Under the pieces are notes generated by a model that saw nothing but the letters and a program-made list of their open reading frames with translations, was not told where the DNA came from and ran no database searches. Shown here piece by piece: positions 58,701 to 64,000 of a DNA stretch of 64,000 nt; positions within the stretch are counted from its first letter, which is position 1; each line of letters starts with the position of its first letter. The position numbers and the translations under genes were made by a program. The stretch lies in NCBI GenBank assembly GCA_965213905.1, contig OZ243922.1:372001-436000 (forward strand). The letters run 5' to 3'. Origin of the DNA: SIRX01 sp965213905. Its GTDB lineage: Bacteria; Actinomycetota; Rubrobacteria; Rubrobacterales; Rubrobacteraceae.

Positions 58701-59564
58701 CTATGAGTCTTCCGAGTTAACTTCCATAAGGTTTCGTACCTCGCTCACGCCCTCGGTTTCGGCGGCGATCTCTCCGGCCGCTTCTTTGACCTCCTCAGAG
58801 GGGACAACGCCGCGCAACTCGGCCACGCCACCGTTGACCTCAATGTTTGGCCGGGGCATGGCCCTGGTGCGTTCGTCCTCACCGATGCTGGTGCGGATGC
58901 GATTCTCTACTTCCTGATGATCCTCGGTGACACCCTCGATGTCGCCTTCGTGATCCGTGCCGATGAGCGGGCCGGATGAAGGGTCCGAGTGGCCCCGGGG
59001 CAGGTCTTCCTCATTGGTGGCCGTGGCCGACCCCGAGCTCCCGGAGGAAGACGCAGAGGATGTGGAGGAGGAACCGTTCTGGTCGGACGCGCCGGTGCCC
59101 GTGGACGACTCGTCCTGCTCCGTCTCCTGGTTCGCCATCAGACGGCCCACGAGAGCCCCGATGGACAGACCGGCCGCCACGAGAAGGCCGAACTTCAGCA
59201 GCCGCGAGCCACCCGAGCCACCGGAGTTATTGAGGTTCTTTTCCGCTATTCTTACTTCCCTCTTGCCTTTTTTGGCGGCGTATTTACCGGCACCACGGCC
59301 CGCTTTGGCCAGACCTTTGGCCCCGGCCTTGGCGCTGTTCTTACCACCGACCTTTGTTCCTAGCCTGCCGGCTTCCTTGCCCGCTTTGACCTTCGCTGCG
59401 CCGCGCGCCAGGCGTCCGAGGCCTTTTGCGCCGACTTTGCCGGCGGCCTGCCCGCTGTCCGAGCGGCCGACCCTGAACATGCCCTTGGCGCCTTTCGCGG
59501 CGGCTTTTCTTCCCGTTTTGCTCCTCAAGAGCGTTTTGGCTGCGTTGGTTCTGCTGCCCAACAT
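58701..59564 (-). CDS. BON-domain membrane protein with histone-H1-like basic N-terminus
   Basis: A 287-residue protein with four parts. Residues 1-105 are Lys/Ala/Gly/Arg-rich with KAAAKGAKG, KVGAKGLGRLA and AKAGAKGLAKAGRGAGKYAA repeats, like histone H1 tails. Residues about 123-145 form one membrane helix (LLKFGLLVAAGLSIGALVGR). A Ser/Thr/Gly stalk follows. Residues about 210-280 form a BON domain (VENRIRTSIGEDERTRAMPR, IEVNGGVAELRGVVPSEEVK). The positive-inside rule puts the basic part in the cytoplasm and BON outside. GGAGG lies five bases before the ATG. Last gene of the CbiX operon. Confidence 0.8.
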   Translation of the reverse strand: MLGSRTNAAKTLLRSKTGRKAAAKGAKGMFRVGRSDSGQAAGKVGAKGLGRLARGAAKVKAGKEAGRLGTKVGGKNSAKAGAKGLAKAGRGAGKYAAKKGKREVRIAEKNLNNSGGSGGSRLLKFGLLVAAGLSIGALVGRLMANQETEQDESSTGTGASDQNGSSSTSSASSSGSSGSATATNEEDLPRGHSDPSSGPLIGTDHEGDIEGVTEDHQEVENRIRTSIGEDERTRAMPRPNIEVNGGVAELRGVVPSEEVKEAAGEIAAETEGVSEVRNLMEVNSEDS

Positions 59565-59901
59565 CAACACCTCCGTTTGTTTGGGTACTCCGAGTTCTCT
59601 GTAGTCTTGATACCCCGCATCCACCCCGGGGAAACACTGACACCTCATCTTCTTCCGAAACGCGCAGCTTGTTGACCGACCCCCGCACGCCGGGCAGCCC
59701 ACGAACTGCAACGTCTATGTTATCCCGGACTTCCGGGCCCGGCACGACGCCGGGCAAGGTTACTACGAACCCGCAAGGGCTTACGTTGATCCGGGGCAGC
59801 CCCCTGAAAGATTCGTCTCTGCCCGGGGCGCTTTTGACGAGCTGAACGAGACAGGCATCGTTGTAGAGTTCTCGGCTTTCTCCCGGCCTAGCCTCCGGCA
59901 T
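59564..59901 (-). CDS. BON-domain protein, probably frameshifted near its end
   Basis: The frame from ATG 59901 encodes one BON domain: LYNDACLVQLVKSAPGRDES, INVSPCGFVVTLPGVVPGPE and VRDNIDVAVRGLPGVRGSVN. After SEEDEVSVFP the frame runs on to 59341 as an Arg/Gln-rich, non-protein-like tail overlapping the next gene by 224 bases. One extra C in the CCCC/GGGG run (59624-59631) would instead give a short tail ending in a TGA that overlaps the next ATG as TGATG, the normal coupled layout. I therefore place the end at 59564. The start overlaps the DR2241-like gene by 14 bases. Confidence 0.65.
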
Positions 59902-60721
59902 CCGGCCCCGCGGCGTTTAGCTTCGGTACGAGCGTCAGGTTCCGGTATCTCATGCGGCGTTCGTTTAGTGATTCTTCGAACTCCGCTTCGCGGGCGAACT
60001 TTACTTCGCCGGTTGCGGCGGCCCGGACGAGCGCGGCGAGGTCTTCTTTCTCGGAGGGAGAAAGCCCGATCTCATCCAGGTCGCGCTTTTTTTCCCGTTC
60101 GAAGAGCCTTACCCGGCGGGCGAACGAGACGAAGATGCTGCACGGTTCCGGGCAGGGGATTTCCCCCTCCCCCCGGTCCATCCGCAGCGGAAGGTCTTCG
60201 TCCACGTTCCAGAGGGTTTTTTTCAGGCACACGGCGTCTTCGCAGCAGGCTTGGGCGGCGTCCTGCACGCCCTCGTCGGTGAGCGCTTGTACCCGCTTGT
60301 AGATGCCGCTTTGCCGGGCGGCGTTTTGGCGGTAGTGCGTGATCTCCAGTTCGTCTTTTCCGTATAGATACCAGTGGCCGACCGCCGCCGGGTAGAGGTA
60401 GTTCATAGCCGCCGCAAGTTCCTTCGGGCCTGACACCCGCAGCAGCCAGCCTTTACGCAGGTTGGGCGCACTTTTGAGCGGCCGGTACTCGCCGTTTTCG
60501 GTGAGCTTGGAGATTTCGCAGGCGTCCCGCGGGTTTTCGTAGAGCTTCAGGCCCTCGGCCACCGTGTCGTCTACGTGACAAAGCCGGTAGCCTGGGTCTT
60601 CCCGCCGGACCAGCACCTGGGCGAACTTGCGGCCTTCGGAGGCTTCGTCCACCCACGCGGCGAACGCTTCACGGGATTCGACGGCCAGGTTGCCGGGGGG
60701 TTTAGGCGGGGCTTCCGACAA
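59888..60721 (-). CDS. DR2241-like Fe-S protein associated with CbiX
   Basis: A 277-residue protein resembling the non-CbiX part of Deinococcus DR2241. EGRKFAQVLVRREDPGYRLC begins the stabilising domain (LCHVDD, DACEISKLTENG); the central FPAAVGHWYLYG-like block appears here as LYPAAVGHWYLYGKDELEIT; the Cys set AAQACCEDAVCLKKTLWNVD and PCPEPCSIFVSFARR can hold a 4Fe-4S cluster. In Deinococcus this is fused to CbiX; here it is a separate gene starting at TTG 60721 (GGGAGG six bases upstream) and overlapping cbiX by 20 bases. Function is unknown. Confidence 0.75.
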   Translation of the reverse strand: MSEAPPKPPGNLAVESREAFAAWVDEASEGRKFAQVLVRREDPGYRLCHVDDTVAEGLKLYENPRDACEISKLTENGEYRPLKSAPNLRKGWLLRVSGPKELAAAMNYLYPAAVGHWYLYGKDELEITHYRQNAARQSGIYKRVQALTDEGVQDAAQACCEDAVCLKKTLWNVDEDLPLRMDRGEGEIPCPEPCSIFVSFARRVRLFEREKKRDLDEIGLSPSEKEDLAALVRAAATGEVKFAREAEFEESLNERRMRYRNLTLVPKLNAAGPDAGG

Positions 60722-61472
60722 CCCGGCCCTCCCGATTCTCGAGTTCGTGGGCACGGTCGGAGATCAGGCTAGCCATCGAGGGGTGCGTGCCGACCGGGGC
60801 ACCGTAGAAGATGGTCCGGTCATCGCGGCGCGTTACCTCGCCCGTCAATTCCAGGTCTTCCGGGATCGTCTCGCGGGTGTGCCAACCGTCGGCGACGAAG
60901 ACCGGGATTAAGATAACGTTCTCCGCCTCTACGCCGCCGACGACCTCGCCCACCTCCGGGTCTTGATCCAGGAACGCCTCGACGACTTTGTCGTACAAGC
61001 CCCGCTCTCTTATGCGTTCGGCGTTGAGGTATATGACGCCGCTGGAGTTCTTATTCATCGCGGTTCCGTGGCCGAGCAGCACTAGCGCCCGGCTGCCGGT
61101 GGTTTCCTTGTCGCGCATCAAATCTTCGGTGCGCTCCAGGATCACGTCGGCCATCTTCTCGAAAGTCCCGAGCGGGCCGGCGTAGTACACGGTCTTGGAG
61201 CCTTTCTTCGTCACCGGGCCTTCAAGCCCAAACTCCCGCGGTATGACCTGCTGGGTAAAATACCCCTCCGAGATAAAGGCCGGCACTATGTAGACTTCGT
61301 CGGACTCCACGGTATCCAGGACGTGGCGCATGGAAGGCTCCTCCTTCCAGAAGCACTCGACCACCTCGTCGTAGTCGCCGGTCTGCCGGATGTGCTCCGC
61401 GTGCTCGTAGACCGGCAGGCTAGAATCTTCGTTCAGGTGCGAGCCGTGCCCTACGATTACGAGTGCTTTCAT
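60702..61472 (-). CDS. Sirohydrochlorin chelatase-like CbiX protein, two domains
   Basis: A 256-residue protein with two CbiX half-domains: ALVIVGHGSHLNEDSSLPVY and VECFWKEEPSMRHVLD in the first (His8), and ALVLLGHGTAMNKNSSGVIY, VVEAFLDQDPEVGEVVGG, VILIPVFVADGWHTRETIPE in the second. These insert Co or Fe into sirohydrochlorin in siroheme or B12 synthesis. AAGGAG lies four bases before the ATG. It heads the overlapping operon with the Fe-S and BON genes. No other tetrapyrrole gene is present, so the metal and product are unclear. Confidence 0.88.
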   Translation of the reverse strand: MKALVIVGHGSHLNEDSSLPVYEHAEHIRQTGDYDEVVECFWKEEPSMRHVLDTVESDEVYIVPAFISEGYFTQQVIPREFGLEGPVTKKGSKTVYYAGPLGTFEKMADVILERTEDLMRDKETTGSRALVLLGHGTAMNKNSSGVIYLNAERIRERGLYDKVVEAFLDQDPEVGEVVGGVEAENVILIPVFVADGWHTRETIPEDLELTGEVTRRDDRTIFYGAPVGTHPSMASLISDRAHELENREGRVVGSPA

Positions 61473-61539
61473 GAGACTCCTTCGTTGACGCCTTTGGAAC
61501 AGATTCTAGCCCAAAGCGACCCCGGCGCGGGGAACGGTT

Positions 61540-61899
61540 TCACGCGAGTCTCAACCCCGGCACGATCCGCACCATGTTGGTAAAGTCTCTGTCGTTGTGT
61601 AGAAGCAGCAACCTATGCTCCATAGATATACGGGCAATGGCGCAGTCTATAGTGCTACGGATCTTTACCCCGTCCGAACGGCAGCGGAAGTACAATCGGG
61701 CGGCTTCCCAGTAGCTTTCGGTCTCGTTCTCCGGCCCATAGAACGCTGTGTACCAAGGTACTCTGCAAGCTTGTCGAAATCCTCCTCGTAAGCAGCGCCT
61801 TGCAGTACTTCCTGTCTTCACGCCCGCGTACCGTAACGCCTCGTCCACCAACTCTTCGTCCAATACTATGTTGGTTCGCGCTTTTATACACCTTATCAT
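61540..61899 (-). pseudogene. Decayed vapBC toxin-antitoxin pair
   Basis: From ATG 61899 the frame encodes the N-terminus of a VapB antitoxin (ARTNIVLDEELVDEALRYAG). It then joins, out of frame, the middle of a VapC PIN toxin: one frame reads EVLQGAAYEEDFDKLAEYLG, and after a one-base slip in a three-G run (61735-61737, coding strand) the first frame resumes ESYWEAARLYFRCRSDGVKI then RSTIDCAIARISMEHRLLLL and HNDRDFTNM. The VapB C-terminus and the first 40 or so VapC residues with the catalytic Asp are missing. The toxin is dead; the two-domain open frame is fortuitous. Confidence 0.75.
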
Positions 61900-61961
61900 G
61901 TGTATTTTAGGGTGTAGATTGAATCATTTTAAGGAGGTTTGTAAGGGACTGGAACCAGGTT

Positions 61962-62978
61962 TTAGCCAACCAGGTTTCTCGGTTCTCCGGCGAGGAAGGA
62001 GCGGACGTTTTCGGCGGTGATATCCAGGATTCGGCGTAGGGCTTCTTCGGAGTTGAAGCCTATGTGGGGGGTTATTACCACGTCCGGGCGGCGCTGGAGG
62101 CGGTGGGCGCGCAGGATCAGCTTCAGCTTGCCTTCGGCCTCGGGCTCGTAGAGGAGTTCGTCTTCGTGTTGCATGAACTCTTCGCCCTCGAAGACGTCGA
62201 GGCCGGCGCCTCCTATTTGGCCGGCATCTAGGGCTTCGGCGAGCGCGGCGGTGTCTACCAAAGAGCCGCGGGCCGTGTTTACGAGCAGCGCCTCGGGCTT
62301 CATTTTGGAGAGGGTGCTCTTGTTTATGAGGTGGTGTGTGGCGGGGATGGCGGGGGCGTGGAGGGTGACGATGTCGGAGTTTTCGAGTAGCTCGTCGAGG
62401 TCGGCGTAGGTGAAGTCGAGCACGTCGGCGAGGAGTTGGTTGCGGTTCACGTCGTAGGCGAGGACTTTCATGCCGAAGCCTTTGGCGATACGGATCACGT
62501 GCAGCCCGATAGCCCCGGCCCCGACGACCCCCAGGGTCTTGCCGTAGAGGTCGAAGCCCCGGAGTCCTTCCATCGTGTATTCGCCCCGTTGGGTCCGGGT
62601 CCAGGCGTGATGCACCTTGCGGGAGAGGGCTAGTATCAGCGCGAAAGCGTGCTCGGCGACGGTATTCTCTCCGTAAGCCGGGACGTTGGCGACGGCGATG
62701 TTCCGCTCCGCGGCGGCTTCGAGGTCTACGTGGTCGTAGCCGGTCGAGCGGGTGGCGACGAGGCGCAGGCCGGGCATGGCTTCCATTTGTTCCCAGCCTA
62801 CGGCGGAGTGTATGAACGGCATCAAAACCTCTACGTCTCCGAGAGAGTCGCCAGATGAAATTTGGGCCAGGGTTTCTGGCGAACCTTCCACCGACGCGAC
62901 ATCATCGAGTACTTCTGCCAGGTAACGGCCCTCCGACTCCTCGGTCTCGGTTGCTATGGCGCGTAGCTTGCTCGGCAC
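61962..62978 (-). CDS. NAD-dependent D-2-hydroxyacid dehydrogenase
   Basis: A 338-residue enzyme of the D-lactate/phosphoglycerate dehydrogenase family. TRSTGYDHVDLEAAAERNIA, VPAYGENTVAEHAFALILAL, LGVVGAGAIGLHVIRIAKGF (NAD loop), VLAYDVN, VTLHAPAIPATHHLINKSTL, LLVNTARGSLVDTAALAEAL (catalytic Arg), GGAGLDVFEGEE (Glu) and VVITPHIGFNSEEAL (catalytic His) are all present. An insert of about 15 residues after VFEGEE is unusual for D-LDH but common in related enzymes. The substrate 2-oxoacid is unknown. GTG start at 62978. Confidence 0.9.
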   Translation of the reverse strand: MPSKLRAIATETEESEGRYLAEVLDDVASVEGSPETLAQISSGDSLGDVEVLMPFIHSAVGWEQMEAMPGLRLVATRSTGYDHVDLEAAAERNIAVANVPAYGENTVAEHAFALILALSRKVHHAWTRTQRGEYTMEGLRGFDLYGKTLGVVGAGAIGLHVIRIAKGFGMKVLAYDVNRNQLLADVLDFTYADLDELLENSDIVTLHAPAIPATHHLINKSTLSKMKPEALLVNTARGSLVDTAALAEALDAGQIGGAGLDVFEGEEFMQHEDELLYEPEAEGKLKLILRAHRLQRRPDVVITPHIGFNSEEALRRILDITAENVRSFLAGEPRNLVG

Positions 62979-63023
62979 GGGACACCTCTTTTCGGGATCT
63001 TTCGGGAGTTGTACGCAGATATA

Positions 63024-63920
63024 TTACCGGCCCCGGTTGCCGCCCGTGGCGGGTCTTAGCTGTCCCGAGAGGGAGCCGGCGCCGTACTCGAGGGTCGTGA
63101 GGAACGCCGCGGCTACTACGGGGGGCTCGGTGGCGGAGGGCGTGAGCCTCGGGTCGTCGCGCAGCAGGCCGTCGAGGTTGGCGATCCCCTGCAGGCCCCG
63201 GCCGGAGAATACGCCGCCGGCTTTGAGGACCCCGTGGGCCATGCGGGAAACGTCTTCAGATTCGCGGCGACCGGCGCGCTCTGATACGTCCAGGTCGGGC
63301 ACTTCGGAGAGAACTTCCAGGTACGTCTGCACGAGGGCGGCCCGGGTAGAACCGGCGCGGGAGAGCGCGGAGAGGAGCGCGGGGCGGGCTAGTTGGCCGG
63401 TGATCTCGTACCCCTGGGCGTACTCGCGGGCCAGCGGGTCCCGGGCCGCGGCGAACCGAACCGCGTCTCGCAGCGGGGTATCCTGGCCGGCCTGCTGGAC
63501 CATCGCCAGAGATCCGGCGAGCGCCCCCCGGTCTCCGGCCAATTCTAAGGCCGAGGCCAGCGGCGCCACCTCATCGGCGCCGAGCCGGGAGAGCACCAAC
63601 TCTTTTGGCTCACCGAACAGGGCGGCCCGGGCCAGGGGCGCCAGGTATCCCGCGACCCGCGCGTCGGCGAACCCCGCTAGCCGGCGGGAACCGGATGCGG
63701 CCTCCAGCACGGTCCTCCCCACCCCCCGGTTCCCGGCTCCGGCGAGGGCTTGGCCGACCGGCGTAACGGTCAACAGCCTCTTTTCGTGGGCCACCGGCCC
63801 GTCAACGTAGCGGGAGCCCGTACCGGGCGTCGGGGCGCTGTAGGAGGTTACCAGGGAGATCAGGGCGCAGTCGGCTACCTGGTTCTCGGGAACCGGCGAC
63901 GCGAACTCTTCGGGCTCCAT
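63024..63920 (-). CDS. CitG/MptG-like (triphosphoribosyl-dephospho-CoA synthase family) protein
   Basis: A 298-residue helical protein. The opening VADCALISLVTSYSAPTPGT followed by GSRYVD resembles the family's PKPGNVSRxxD motif; VGQALAGAGNRGVGRTVLEA, LAPLARAALFGEPKELVLSR, ARDPLAREYAQGYEITGQLA and LVQTYLEVLSEVPD are family blocks. CitG-type enzymes join ATP to dephospho-CoA for citrate or malonate lyase; archaeal and methylotroph relatives act in methanopterin synthesis. The family call is by pattern; the first motif is degenerate. It follows the partial gene by four bases on the same strand. Confidence 0.6.
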   Translation of the reverse strand: MEPEEFASPVPENQVADCALISLVTSYSAPTPGTGSRYVDGPVAHEKRLLTVTPVGQALAGAGNRGVGRTVLEAASGSRRLAGFADARVAGYLAPLARAALFGEPKELVLSRLGADEVAPLASALELAGDRGALAGSLAMVQQAGQDTPLRDAVRFAAARDPLAREYAQGYEITGQLARPALLSALSRAGSTRAALVQTYLEVLSEVPDLDVSERAGRRESEDVSRMAHGVLKAGGVFSGRGLQGIANLDGLLRDDPRLTPSATEPPVVAAAFLTTLEYGAGSLSGQLRPATGGNRGR

Positions 63921-63924
63921 CCTG

Positions 63925-64000
63925 CTAAAGCGCCTTTTCGAGGTCTTGCAGTACCTCCTCCAAACCGGGCCGGTCTTTGGGCGTCTCCTCGACCTTTTTC
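63925..64000 (-). CDS. 3' end of an unidentified gene
   Basis: The minus-strand frame is open from the window edge and ends at TAG 63927-63925 with KKVEETPKDRPGLEEVLQDL and EKAL. Only 24 residues are visible, a charged helix, too little to name. It ends four bases before the CitG-like start and is probably cotranscribed with it. Confidence 0.6.
   Translation of the reverse strand, partial: KKVEETPKDRPGLEEVLQDLEKAL

Noticed and set aside
61655..61891. A separate 78-codon gene in the vapBC remnant
   Set aside because: It is one of the alternate frames of the decayed locus; part of it carries VapC residues only because of the frameshift.

Overview
The window is GC-rich, dense bacterial chromosome (about 70 genes, little non-coding DNA, no intergenic gap over 300 bases). 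Several features point to a Rubrobacter-like actinobacterium. These are frequent GTG/TTG starts with strong GGAGG-type ribosome sites, a ClgR-like regulator, a polyphosphate glucokinase, a class-E-like sortase, PRC-barrel/YsnF stress proteins, a DR2241-type Fe-S protein otherwise known from Deinococcus, and BON proteins. This assignment is inferred from protein style, not from a marker gene; there is no rRNA, tRNA, CRISPR array, prophage or insertion sequence.

Layout. 1-12.9 kb: the end of a D,D-carboxypeptidase, a convergent block of DUF4173/DUF2339 membrane proteins with a striking palindromic operator, an MFS exporter, a CoA-pyrophosphatase-type Nudix enzyme, a frameshifted MscS channel, a YihY membrane protein, a secreted RTX-repeat protein, MarR and GrpB proteins. 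13-19 kb: a solute:sodium symporter with its small partner and two SLC13/DASS anion transporters flanking an alpha/beta hydrolase. 19-26 kb: an APH(6)-like kinase, GNAT, PHB-depolymerase-type esterase with a CopG regulator, a frameshifted RDD protein, stress membrane proteins and a HTH/MEDS-like regulator. 26-31 kb: a coupled four-gene surface-glycan operon (epimerase, GT-C-like transferase, membrane phosphodiesterase, GT2). 31-35 kb: a ferric-iron ABC importer. 35-49 kb: polyphosphate glucokinase, folE with a HAD phosphatase, M29 aminopeptidase, a DUF72/TIM-barrel/fluoroacetate-dehalogenase-like operon, a deacetylase/SDR/renalase-like operon, a small HTH pair with an operator, CPBP protease, ClgR-like regulator, endonuclease IV and rhomboid. 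49-52.6 kb: a zinc uptake operon with its Fur-family regulator and two matching 7-1-7 operators. 52.6-58.7 kb: envelope genes (lgt, PBP2, sortase, CPBP protease, phosphohexomutase). 58.7-64 kb: an overlapping CbiX / DR2241-like / BON / BON operon, a decayed vapBC toxin-antitoxin pair, a D-2-hydroxyacid dehydrogenase and a CitG-like protein.

Main themes are metal uptake, anion import, cell-envelope building and stress-response membrane proteins. The best candidates for new biology are the tetrapyrrole-chelatase/Fe-S/BON operon with its histone-H1-like membrane protein, the complete fluoroacetate-dehalogenase residue set in a sugar-isomerase operon, and several well-formed but unassigned operators. 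Four genes (mscS, RDD, first BON, vapBC) carry single-base shifts, three of them in C or G runs and one (mscS) beside a two-T pair, so sequencing error is a live alternative to real gene decay.
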